Below the pieces are notes generated by a model. The model was given only the letters and a program-made list of their open reading frames with translations, was not told the origin of the DNA and made no database searches. This document shows, one piece after another, positions 38,230 to 49,287 of a DNA stretch of 64,000 nucleotides. The DNA comes from Piper betle (Eukaryota; Streptophyta; Magnoliopsida; Piperales; Piperaceae). The position numbers and the translations under genes are program-made. The stretch lies in assembly GCA_033002965.1 (NCBI GenBank), contig JAURVB010007689.1:32065-96064 (forward strand). The letters run 5' to 3'. Positions within the stretch are counted from its first letter, which is position 1; the number at the start of each line of letters is the position of its first letter.

Positions 38230-39328
38230 TTCACCATAGTTTTAAATACCACGTCGGTCTAGTTTTAAATACCACGTCGGTCGGCTGTTTGAGTGATATG
38301 CGTGATTCGACGGGGTTTAAACCCACGTTTTCGCATTACACCCAGCTTTCTATTTAGTCATATTATTTCCGACTACAATTTTTTTTTCACAAATGCTTCT
38401 CTGAATTTGTCAACAAATATTTAAAATCCAAGACATATAATGTAAAGGAATACCTCTAAATTAACATAGCAATAGAAATATAACACACAAATTTACTTGT
38501 TACATTTGCAAAAAAAACTAACAATGTTATAAAAATACCATCATAGTTTCTAATTAAAAAAAACTACATTTCTGAATGCAGAATAGGAAAAGTAGGAATT
38601 GCAACACATGAAAGCCAAAATGTACAATGATTATAGATGTTGGAAAGTAAAGAAATGTACAAAAAAGAACAATCCCCGGTCAATAAGCATGGGAAAATAT
38701 GTAAAATACGTGGGCATTGACCAACAGGCACGGTCCAAATTTCCGAGTTGGCGTGGGCAAATAAAGCGTGGGGAATGCTCCGCTTTAAAAGGCACGATTC
38801 ATTGTCAGAACGAAAACGTGGGGATTTGAGGCGTATGTGACGGGAACCTTTGAATGGACATGGGCACAGCATTAATGGGCCTGTTTTGAATGGGCTTTTT
38901 TTATTTATTTATATGATTTACTTTTTAATTGGGCTTTGAATTAACCGGCGCTGTTGATTTTTGTTTTTTTATTTGCAAATAAACCATGCCATCAAGAAGC
39001 AATTAATTAGAATATAACCACTAACCCAAAGTACAATAATTGTTTAGGAATTTCATCTAGGAAATTTTAAAATAAAAAATAAATAAATAAAACAAACTTG
39101 TGCCGTTATTATTTTTATCCTGAACTAAACAAATTCTTAATATCACAAAAAAAGAGCTTCAAGAACGCTGTGCTTGAATATTGTCAAGGAGATTCACATC
39201 TGTTTAACAATAGAATGTTTATTTTAATTATGATGTTATGATAAAATACAAAATATGGCTATGTATTATGATATCTATTATTAATAATGATATGATAATA
39301 CATTGTTAGTATAGATGTTTTAATTTTG
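38230..39328. other. Intergenic, no gene seen
   Basis: It starts with a 23-bp tandem duplication (tagttttaaataccacgtcg at 38237 and 38260). The rest is AT-rich. The phrase agagcttcaagaacg...gcttgaatat near 39152-39181 recurs at 39751-39780 beside the LTR-like unit. Confidence 0.6.
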
Positions 39329-39740
39329 AACATGTTCAACAGGTGAGCGAAAACCAAACCTAAAAAATATAAATGCAAATAAGAATGAACAAATGAGTTG
39401 AGATCTAGTTTAATAAGGTAGAATGAATGTGAATTAGTAGTCAAGTCAAGACACAGCTCAGAAGTGATCATGCAATTAAAATAAAATTATTGTATGAATA
39501 TTTTATGAAATGATTATATTATCTATTGTTTGATAGGGTGGTCTTTCTTGTATTTTTTGGATAAACTCTGTCTGTCTTCATTTAAAATTTTAATTGAACG
39601 ATCAGTTCTGAGTTGTGTCGTGACTTGACTACTAATTCATGTTCATTCTATCTTATTAAATTGGGTCTCAACTCATTTGTTCATTCTTATTCGCATTTAT
39701 ATTTTTAGGTTTGGTTTTCAGCCCACCTGTTCAACATGTT
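39329..39740. repeat. Inverted repeat, about 138-bp arms with 135-bp spacer
   Basis: The arm at 39329-39467 (aacatgttcaacaggtgagc ... tcaagacacagctcagaa) is the near-perfect reverse complement of 39603-39740. A transcript through it would fold into a long hairpin. The first arm and the spacer recur as a direct copy at 42669-42880, on the other side of the LTR-like unit. Confidence 0.85.
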
Positions 39741-39781
39741 AAAAAAAAAAAAGAGCTTCAAGAACGCGGTGCTTGAATATA

Positions 39782-42668
39782 TGTAAAACCCGTGACTCGA
39801 GTCAGGGTTTTACGTTACCGAACCAGTCGGTTCAACCGTTGGTTCGAGTCGAGTCAGTTTCATGAACCGTGTGCTTAGTCGAGGCCAGCCGTGAGTTATG
39901 AGCAATGAGAGTCAGGTGTACCTGAATATATGATGATAACGTCGAGAAGATGGTGAGATATGAGTTATTAGAATATATGAAAGTATGCAGTATTTTTTTT
40001 TAATATGTTTGATCGTAAAAATAGTTTTAGGCCGAATAACTGCGTTAGATTATATTCGGGTGGGTTATTAGTTATAGAGTATGCCATTTGGATGTGGTTG
40101 TGTTTGTTTTATTTTATGGGATTTTCCCATATTTTTCTAGATTTTTTTTAGAATTTATTACGAACTAGTTATTATTTTGACTCGAGTAGGAATCGAGTCA
40201 ATACTTAATTACGAAACTGCCATTGAGGGTATTTTTCTCCCTCCTGACCCTTACCCTCCCAAAACCCTTGCCGCTGTGTTCTGCTGTCGCCGCAGTCGCC
40301 GATCGACGCCACTCCGCCTTGCCGTGCCATCGTCATGCCGCCCCGACCGACCCCGGCCACCGATCGCCTGCCGACGCGCCGCCGCGATGCCACGAAGCCG
40401 CCTCGGCCGTCGCCACTCCGGGCCGGATTCCACCACCGTTCGGTCTCCGTCATCGCGGCTATGACAACCAGTCCCACCCCCTCACCGTTGCCGACGTTTC
40501 CCCCATCATCTCGACCGCCGTCGAGGCCGGCCGCAGCCCCAATCGAAGCACGACGCCGCCGCCACCCATTTTCGACGCCGCTGCCAACAGCCATCACCGC
40601 CTCGGCTACATTGTTTGACACCACCATCGGACCAAGCTCGTCGAGCTGGTGCTGATAGACCCCCTGATTGCCCTGTTCTGAATCATCGCCGGAATCCGCC
40701 GGAAAACTGCCGACACTCGCCGGAAAACCATCGGAACCGCCGGAAAATTGGATTCGTGGGAAATTTGCCGGATCATCTGCCAAACACACCCGGTCCAATC
40801 TGATCAGACTTCGGACGCCGCTAGGTGCCGAATTCGAGTTTCGAGCCACGAAACGGAAACCCTAGCCGTCGCCGATTTTCGACGACGAGGTATAATTTAT
40901 TTTAACTTAATTATTTGAAAGTATTGGTTGTTAGAATTGCATGGTAGGATTGGTGAATTGTGTGTTGTAATAATATATATAAATGTAGATTTGATTAAGG
41001 ATAAAATATGAAATTTGTTTGATTGAGTGGTGTTAAAAATGGAGGCTAAGAAACTAATTAGGGTAACTAGGTAATGATCATGATCTAATGCAAACTATCC
41101 TAAGTAGACTTGCTAGAATTGATATAGGTTGATGTGTGTTGATTGATGCGTGATTGTGTTGATTGTGTGTGCATGCTATAGGATGTGTGATTCATCATGC
41201 GGGCGTTAGTTTTTAGCTTGATTGTGTAGGTACGGTGTAGGAGCTCGCCGCCTAGGCACGTGGACCCGTTTGGAGCTTCTACCAGGTCCGTTTAGGACTT
41301 GTTCTTTGTTTTACGCTATTCTATTGTGTATTTGATTTATTACGTGCAGGACGTGTTAAGTGGCATTTTATCGGATCCCACTTAACTCGGGCCATTTAGC
41401 CAACAATTTTCCGGGTTAATAACCCTCGAGGATGAGATCCCTCGAGTTTGTTTTCGAACTTCAGATCCAGCTCACGTTGCCTTCGGGCCTATTGTATAAA
41501 TCCCAACCCAGACCTATATATATGTATAGTTTTCGCGTTTTTGTGAGAGATTGAATGAGGGAAATCCGACTACCGTGCTATGCGAGCGGGCACGTGTGTG
41601 GCGATAGTGGGCTCTGGAATTGTGTGCGGGCCATTTCATTCCCGAGGAATCCTGACAACTCCACCTTTGAGTTCCTCAAACCCGGAGAAGTGTGGAGGTT
41701 CACGGGTACTGCATTGCAGCGCATGTCTAGACTTGTGGTTTTAAAGGGTACTAAAGGCGATTGCCTGAGAGTGCTCGGCCTTCGTGCTCAAGGCCGGGAG
41801 TAATATGGAAGGTGCAGAGGACGGAAAGGAATGAGATTTGATGCGAGAAGCGATAGAGAAATGACCAAGGTATGAGAATGAGAAAGAAAGGGGGACGCTG
41901 TCGACCCGAGGGCGACGGCTCCCATATGTGCCCTGATGAGAGTTCTTGAGGAAGTATATGGTTTTCATTCAACAGGAGAGTTTGCTCTCCTGTGCCAGAT
42001 TGATATTAGTTATTTTTCGGGCCGGTAACACTCGTTACTGACGGTTTTTCTATATATATGTAGGTGAGGAATGCGAGCGATGAAAGCTGTCGGGACTGCG
42101 GAGGAGCAGCACGGAACCGCGCACACATGTACCTGCCGCGTGTAATGTATAATGATGGTTGTTTAATGCTGTGTGAATGATTATTAGAATGTTTTTGTCT
42201 TGATGAATTGCCTGTTATGAAATGAACGGATAGATGTGAATGAGCAGGGAGCCTTGGAGTTCAGCCTCAGCTTAGATGAAAACGAATGAGATAGTGATTG
42301 AATGTCATGGTAGATTGTTATGTTTTATCGTATTTTGATAAAATATTTATATACCCTTGTTGTGGACAGGTTGGCCCTTATTGCACTTTTAGGAGAAACT
42401 TTGTCCGTTTTTCCGTAGTAGTATATATTTTCTTTTGGTTTCTCATTTATTATTTTGTCTTGTCTTTGCTTGCACGTCATGGCATGCATGTAGGACTCCG
42501 TTAGAATCCAATTGTTCTCATTCATGCATTTCATATTTGCATCTCCATCTTGAGATGCCGAGAGTAAGATCCGGGTCGGCTTAACCGAATCTAGTAGATT
42601 AGCGAACGGTTCGGTCGCCGGTGACATTTTCGGGTCGGTTCACGGGTGAGCCGAAACGGGGTGTTACA
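39782..42668. mobile_element. 2.9-kb LTR-like unit (TGTAAAACCC...GGGGTGTTACA)
   Basis: The block begins TGTAAAACCCGTGACTCG and ends CACGGGTGAGCCG...GGGGTGTTACA. It has TG/CA termini, and both terminal sequences are of the kind found at plant Gypsy LTR ends. Inside are a GC-rich 40220-40890 segment and a TATA-like tract (cctatatatatgtatag, about 41512-41528). No pol domains, primer-binding site or paired LTR flank it, so it is best read as a large solo LTR. The flanks do not give a clean 5-bp duplication, suggesting recombination. Related fragments occur at 59030-59580 and 60104-60960. Orientation is uncertain. Confidence 0.6.
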
Positions 42669-42880
42669 AAATAAGAATGAACAAATGAGTTGAGACCCAG
42701 TTTAATAAGGTAGAATGAATGTGAATTAGTAGTCAAGTCAAGACACAACTCATAACTGATTATGCAATTAAAATGAAATTATTGTGTGAATATTTTATGA
42801 GATGTTTATATTATCTATTGTTTGATAGGGTGGTCTTTCTTGTATTTTTAGGATAAACTCTGTCTGTCTTCATTTAAAAT
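42669..42880. repeat. Third copy of the 39329-39600 sequence
   Basis: Starts aaataagaatgaacaaatga and runs through gtggtctttcttgtattttt to ctgtcttcatttaaaatt, matching 39375-39588 in direct orientation. It begins exactly at the end of the LTR-like unit. Confidence 0.85.
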
Positions 42881-42936
42881 TATTTATACTTAATCATAAT
42901 TAAATGATTGGTTTTGAATATGATTATTATCATGTC

Positions 42937-42981
<45 letters not shown>

Positions 42982-43976
42982 TGTAGACTTTTACATGTAT
43001 AAATGAAGTAAATTTGAAGTTAACATATCAAAGTCTATAATCTATCTCATTATTTTATGAGGTGTCATTTACAGAATTAAATTTTAATTTTAAAATAAAC
43101 CGTATATAGTGGAACATCTTGCCTAATTTAAATAACATAAATTATATTTCAAAAATTACTATAATTTTAAATATTTGAATGTAAGATCACGCAACGATTC
43201 AATTGCAAAATTATATTCAGGCAATTTGTTGTATTACTGGCCACTTGATGAGAACTTGGACCCGTCTCTCTACAAAAAAAATATTAAAAAAGTAAACTAA
43301 ATTTTATCAATTTCCTCTTCCTCGATGACAATTCCAACAATTCAGTAATAAAGAAAAGTAGCACTTACCTTTTTTACCTAGTAGTTAAAAGCTGGTATAA
43401 TTAAGTTCATGGTACTATACGCATATAATGATTTTTTTTTAAAACGATACATAATGAATTATTTGGACGAATACGAATGAATCAGCGAATGAATCTCGTC
43501 CAAACGCTCTTTCTTCCAAAGACGCGTTTACACTGAAGATCACGAGACCAGACGGAAATTGACGGCTATACACAGGCAGCGGATACATCCAGCTGGAAAG
43601 GCTGCTGGTAATGGCTGTTACTGTATTCTTTCGATCGGCTACGGACAGTACTCTTGTCAACTCACATGGAGGGGACGTAGCAGCACACATGTTTTAAAGA
43701 ATTGTAGTTAACATATATATGTCTGTCTTTTGAGGGTCTTTGTCTTCCACTCATCCTTCGTGCCTTAATTATAACATTAAAGAGTCGTCGCCGACGATAT
43801 TATTACCAAAGACCAAAGCGCTAATGCTATCAGATCACTAAGATAGTATCTGGAAATTAAAGACATCCTTTGTCCTCACATGTGGGGAAGCGTGAAGACC
43901 ACTTTCTACGAACACTCCTCAATTCCAACGCCGGCCCCGCCGTTCAAGCTATGCATGCAAACTCCGTAGTCGAGAG
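42881..43976. other. Intergenic with (TA)n microsatellite
   Basis: A TA dinucleotide run of about 39 bp spans 42939-42977. The remainder is AT-rich. A GC-richer patch at 43470-43690 has an 83-codon minus-strand frame that I cannot assign and do not call. Confidence 0.6.
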
Positions 43977-44908
43977 TAGGGGTGGGCGCGGACGTCCGAA
44001 TTGGTCCGACTGTCCGAAGTCCGAAGTATGTCCGACCGAATTTGACCGACCGAATTCGACCGAATTAAAACAAACCAAACATGGACATTTCTTTGTCCGA
44101 CCGAATGACCGACCGAATGACTGATATTTTATATCAATAATATAATATTTTCAACATTTGTAAGGCTAATATTATAGTTTATAAAAATTTTAAAATGTAA
44201 TATATAGTAAATTAATTAAGTTCATACATAAAATTGATATTTAATATCTTAAATAATAAAAAATGACATACATAGGATAAAAGTCACTCTTATTATAAGC
44301 TATAAATACTTTGAGAGTTAAGACTCAACAATCTCCTGTATGAAATAACATAAAAAGATGACAAGTAAAGCCAATGATGAAATATTCAAAATTTCAATTA
44401 TATCACCAATAGTATATGATATTTGTTATGCAAGAAAGCATTTGTTCTCATGCAAATGTAAGTGAACAGTTAATCAGGTGCGCTAGTTTCATTCTTTAAT
44501 AAGTACCAACGTCTCAAGTAACGAAATATTTCGAAGAAAAAGCAGATTCGAAAACTACGACTTTAAACAAACTAAAATTTGGTATAAAAAATAGATTTTA
44601 TAAATTAATCTCAACAAAAATTTCACCATCCTTCAATCTTTGTATCCCTCAACAGAAAATAATCTTTTAAATTTGTTATTCTCTAACAATTATCAAAATG
44701 CTAAGTATAGCAAGGGAAGCAAAGAGATAACATCATAAGTAGCTATTCTCCAACAATCTTTGACAGTACCTATTCTTTCTAAGATGCAAACTTCCTTCAC
44801 CAAATAATTGTACAAATTTTTATAGCTCAATCACTGTACAATTTTGTTAGAATAAATTTTTTTACATTATCATCTAAGTATAAATAATCTAACCTTATAA
44901 AATAATAA

Positions 44909-45033
44909 TAATTAATCCTAAATATAAAATAAACTAAATTTAAGATAAATTAAGTGATATATACACGGCGGTAATTAATCCTAAATATAAAATAAACTAA
45001 ATTTAAGATAAATTAAGTGATATATACACGGCG
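44909..45033. repeat. Near-perfect 62-bp tandem duplication inside hAT copy 1
   Basis: The segment taattaatcctaaatataaa ... gatatatacacggcgg is repeated immediately (second copy starts at about 44971) with no difference I can see over its length, implying a recent event. Confidence 0.9.
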
Positions 45034-45309
45034 GCAACAGGCGGTGGTTCGATGGAGTCTGGCGGCGCCGCGGCGGTGGTTCGACGGAGTCTGGCGGTGC
45101 TGCGGCGGCAGTCCGGCGGCGGAGGGAGGGCAGACGAGGAAGGCAGCAGCAGATGTTTAGGGTGGCGGTCCGGCGAGGCAGGCGGCGGTGGAGGCTGGAG
45201 CGGCGCAAGCTGGGCAGGGGAGGGCGGCAGCAAGAGGCGGCGGTGGATCTTCACACGGCGCGCAGAGGGAGGCGGAGACATGAGCAGATGGTGGCGGTCC
45301 AGCGGAGGC

Positions 45310-45596
45310 AGATGAGGCGGGCGGAGCGGAGGCGGGCGGATAGGAGGCGGGCGGAGCGGAGGCTGGCGGATCGGAGGCGGGCGGAGCGGAGGCGGGCGGA
45401 GCGGAGGCTGGGCGGAGCGGAGGCTGGCGGAGCGGAGGCGGGCGGAGCGGAGGCTGGCGGAGCGGAGGCGGGCGGAGCGGAGGCGGGCGGAGCGGAGGCT
45501 GGCGGAGCGGAGGCGGGCGGAGCGGAGGCGGGCGGAGCGGAGGCTGGCGGAGCGGAGGCGGGCGGAGCGGAGGCGGGCGGAGCGGAGGCGGTGGCG
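45310..45596. repeat. GC-rich minisatellite, 15-bp unit
   Basis: About 18 units of ggcggagcggaggcg with variants (gctg for gcgg, gat for gag). Because 15 is a multiple of 3, open frames run through it on both strands (RRAERR/AGGAE on plus, RLRSA on minus). These are composition artefacts rather than proteins. Confidence 0.95.
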
Positions 45597-45863
45597 GTTC
45601 GGCCGAGGCAAGGGGAGGGTGGGTGAGGGCGGCGACGGCGGAGGGCGGCGGCGGCGGCGGCGGCGCCCTATGAACAGTGTTTCTGGGTTAGGGTTTTAGA
45701 AGTTTTGGTTTTGATTTCGGACGGTCCACGGACATTGCCCGGGCCCGACGGACAAGTCGGACATTAATTCGGTCGGACAAGTTTTGTCCGATAAAATTTC
45801 GGACAAACGCGGACAATATTTTGTCCGACGTCCGTCCGACCGATGCCCACCCCTAGTCGAGAG

Positions 45864-47493
45864 ACGACTTTGGACCGCGCGCACGGAATGAGAAAACTGC
45901 GATTGGTAGTGGGAGGGGGCAGCAAGTTCTATACTATTTGCATGCACTAATAAATTGATAATAGCAAATGGTTTCACATTGGCTTAAAGATGAGATCTGG
46001 GTGCTTTTTATTCTTTCGCTCTACACTGTCATTTAGGTATTCAAATTTAATTAGGACACTCAGGCTTTGGATGAGAGCGTACGCATCCCGCGTAAATACA
46101 TGGCCATGGTCATGCAAAAACCAAACAGAACCCGACCCGATGCCGGCATCGGTCCTTGTCTAAAATGGTGTGCGCGTACTATACACGAAGTACAGGAAGG
46201 CGGTCAATGGCCACCAAATATAAGATCTGATCGATTCGATTAATCGATACCTTCTGAATTGTGTAAATATTCACGTTATTTCAAGCCATCCAAGCCTACT
46301 CAATCTATCTGATGTTTTCTATGTGTGACGAAGGATCAACCATTTCATATACAACACGTCATGGTTGACATTAGGATTACTTGCTGGTTAGGCAAGTTAG
46401 CAAGTTCTTGACAATTACCTGCAAACTTATCTTCAGCAATACTTATATATATATAAAAGAAAATTACTCCATATTAGGTGTAGAAAAAATTTTCTATGCC
46501 CTCTAACGTCGAGGCTGTCTGATTACAAACACGGCCCAGATCTAAAAAAATTTGATCTAGACTGTCAGATTATAATGACGGCCCAGATCACATTTAAAAA
46601 AAACGGATCTGGGCCGTCCTTATAATCGGACGGCCGGACGGCCCAACCCGGTGTGGAATAACCAATCTCATATATATATATATACACACACATACATTAA
46701 TGTTCTTATATTTTTCAACCCAATAATTATAAGTTTAGTATGTTTCATGTTGAGATTTACAGGTGATTGCTAGTATTAGGCATAGCTTCTAAAGTTTATC
46801 TAATTTAATCAAACTCTAAAAGGGATTTACGAGCCAATTGCCCATTTGAATGTGTACATTCCAAAAATATATATCACTTAATAATTGTACTTGCTCTAAC
46901 ACATAAAATTTATGATCTAGCTTCATTAATTTATAATACATAATTCTCCTTAATCATAAGTTCTTAAACTACAATTAAAAAATATATAATTATAATTAAT
47001 CAGTAGTCCACGTGTCACCGAGTTATAAAAAATGCAGTTAGCTGGTGCTCAGTACCGAATCCTACGACGATAGACATAAGCAATTTCATCAACTGATTTA
47101 TATTTTACTTTTCAAAGTTCTTTTATTTAACAAAAAGACTTGACGAGTTTCAACTCATTACTGGTCTTCAGAATGCCGTGTCACTGACCAGCATTTACAG
47201 AGTACGACAAATTCTACCGTAACCTTCAACGCTGCCGTGTACTGCAAACCTGTGTGGAAGCCGATTGAGTTTTGGGTCAACTTGGTTCTCACGATTTTCC
47301 AACTAAGCCCGAGCTGAGCATGTGACTGGGCTTTAGAACTTCTACCTGTTCTAATCAAAGTTTAATTCACGAGGATTTTTTTTTAAAAAAAGTAGAAGAA
47401 GTATTAATTTAAGAATTTCTAGTTACTTGATCCCATTTTTGGTATTTTGACAGAATTTAAAAATTCACTCGAGGTTTTTTTTACTGTTAATAT
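45864..47493. other. Intergenic, no gene seen
   Basis: AT-rich with TA-rich tracts near 46440 and 46670 and the foldback at 46565-46625. I recognise no exon on either strand. Confidence 0.6.
46565..46625. repeat. Foldback hairpin in a probable MITE
   Basis: Arms of about 24 bp, attataatgacggcccagatc and ggatctgggccgtccttataat, are inverted copies around an A-rich loop of about 12 bp. A further related copy (acggcccagatct) sits at 46535-46547. The surrounding 46460-46680 segment is bounded by TA-rich DNA, as many MITEs are, but I could not define its ends. Confidence 0.6.
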
Positions 47494-48030
47494 TTAAGGG
47501 TATAAATGAGCTGAGCCGAATCGAACTGGGTTATTTTTGAATTTGGTATAATTTTTTACAAGTATATTTGAGTTTGTTTGAAAACTTAACAAGTTTTGAT
47601 GTAAATTAACAGAGCCGAGCTCATCCAAAATTTATGATATTTATGCTTGGTTTGTATTTAGCTTGTTATATTTTCGAGTCGAGTGGAGTCGAGCATGAGT
47701 CGAGCACGAGTCGAGCGATTATTTGTACTTGGCTCGTACTTGACTTATATAAAATTAAAATTCATTCCTAACACTATATAAATTTAATATAATTTTAATA
47801 GTATTAATGAGCTGAGTCGAATAGCTTATTTTTTCGAAGTTAAATACATTGAGCCCGAATTTTAAATTAAACTTAGCCGAATACTCCTCCTTAGTTCACG
47901 CTATATTTATTATTCAATGAACTATTTATTTTGAGTCGAATATTTTTTTAAACGTAACATTAACTGAATTTAAATCAAACTGAACCGAATATAACATACT
48001 CCCAAACAAATTTAATATATTTACACCCCT
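47494..48030. mobile_element. Short hAT-like non-autonomous element with perfect 8-bp TSD
   Basis: The left end TTAAGGGTATAAATGAGC and the right end ATTTACACCCCT are inverted relatives. The unit is flanked on both sides by GTTAATAT (47486-47493 and 48031-48038). The interior has repeated gagccgaa/gagtcgag motifs and no coding capacity. The same terminal theme (TAGGGGTGTAAACGAGC) is seen at 61508-61995 and, more weakly, at 18475-18707. Confidence 0.85.
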
Positions 48031-48038
48031 GTTAATAT

Positions 48039-48600
48039 CTACCTTTTATCTAGCATTATAATTCTAAGTTTCTAACAAGACATTTCCCCACACTGCATTA
48101 ATATATTAATCAGAAAGCCAACATGGGGACTTCGTAAATGGTGAAGGTGAGGTAGTGGGTTGCGATGATACGTTCCGAGTCGTCAGTCACCTGTAAAGCT
48201 ATTAACAAATGGGATTGGGATGCTTCGAGGAGAGCCACAAAATTGACGAGAAATAAGAAAACATATCCACTGAGCGCCACCTCTGCCTTTACAACTGGCC
48301 AAACTCTGAGTAGACATATTGAATTCAGATCTTTGCCCGAACAAACAAAAAACAAGAAACAAAAAAATAGGGAGTGTCAGAATAGGAAGCTAAACAAAGT
48401 TGATGAAAGGCATATAAGTCCAAGTTCAAGAAAGCTTGTAGCAATTTACTGGTAGATTCTCCGACACTAGGATGTTGAGGTCATAAATAAAACAATAAAC
48501 AGCACTATGAATGATGAGTTCACAAAGTATTATGTGTGGAAGTAACTTGTGAACCGGATGTGATAGTCCAAAGCACGTGAATGTCGGTCTCTATGCTCTC
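48039..48600. other. Upstream region of the IQM gene
   Basis: No gene recognised. A minus-strand frame of about 80 codons at 48110-48355 has a hydrophobic stretch but no family resemblance I can name. Confidence 0.5.
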
Positions 48601-48612
48601 TTCAATCTCCGC

Positions 48613-49287
48613 TATATATACCTCTTTTTCGTTGTGCTGCGTCTCTGCATCTTCCTCAACATGGGTTCTTTTCTCCTTTGTGATCTTGGGTTGGTGTGAT
48701 CGATTCGTGTTTCACTTAGGGAAGATATTGGAGGTAATCTCCCTCTTTTCTTGTTGTTTTCTTTTTAAAATGTTGCCGTTTTCTGAGTTTCGTCAGCTCG
48801 TTTCTTGAGAAAGTGGTTAGTATGTGAGATTTGTCCATTGATTGGAGTGTTTATCTGTGCCCCATGCTTGTAACTAGCTGTTTGATTGGTGTTTACGGCA
48901 TTAAATGGGGGTTAGAGAGGCTTCTCTTGAATGTTGCAAAGTAAAAATGATGTTTTTTTATTTGTTCGATGAGAGTCTTTGGGATTGTTTGTGGCCTCTT
49001 TATGCCAGCCTTAAAGGGCCGAGAGAGCTGTAATGGAATTTTCATTTCTGGGTGTTTTAAACTTTTCATTCAATTGGTTCTTTCCCTGTTTTTTGGTATT
49101 CCTCTTTGTCCACCCAATTTTTATTCATACTATTTGCATAAATCCTGATTTTTCTGGGTTTACTTTGCAGAGGTAAGGTGCATAAGCATTCCCCGATCAG
49201 TGTCAACAACAAATCATCCACTTGACCACAGAAAACTCTGTTTCCCCCCATCTCAAAGTTTGAAGGAGGCCATAGTAAGTTAGCAAG
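48613..49287 (+). promoter_or_regulatory. IQM promoter, leader and 5'UTR intron
   Basis: A TATA box (gctatatatacc, 48613-48620) is followed by a leader exon. I place a donor at 48734 (gag|gtaatc) and an acceptor at 49170 (tttgcag), so a leader intron of about 437 bp separates the first exon from the exon carrying ATG 49288. The motifs are seen; use of the intron is inferred. Confidence 0.6.

Larger units (their letters stand above)
43977..45855. mobile_element. Non-autonomous hAT-type element, copy 1 (1,879 bp)
   Basis: The termini are inverted repeats (TAGGGGTGGGC at the left, GCCCACCCCTA at the right), and the unit is flanked by a perfect 8-bp target duplication GTCGAGAG at 43969-43976 and 45856-45863, the signature of hAT insertions. 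Both subterminal regions are dense in GTCCGA/CCGACCGAAT motifs, as expected of transposase-binding arrays. No transposase frame is present. The interior holds a 62-bp tandem duplication and a GC-rich minisatellite. The same terminal family occurs at 59880-61148. Confidence 0.9.

Noticed and set aside
40205..40849. Overlapping frames of 100-214 codons on both strands
   Set aside because: GC-rich, stop-poor composition inside the LTR-like unit; no domain or codon pattern of a real protein.
43439..43690. 83-codon minus-strand frame
   Set aside because: GC-richer patch but no family, no splice signals or promoter I could support.
45003..45626. Long frames on both strands (about 150-200 codons) rich in Arg/Ala/Gly/Ser/Pro
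   Set aside because: They are produced by the 15-bp minisatellite and GC-rich flanks inside a hAT element; low-complexity on both strands.
48110..48355. 81-codon minus-strand hydrophobic frame
   Set aside because: No homology recognised and no neighbouring exon; lies in the IQM upstream region.
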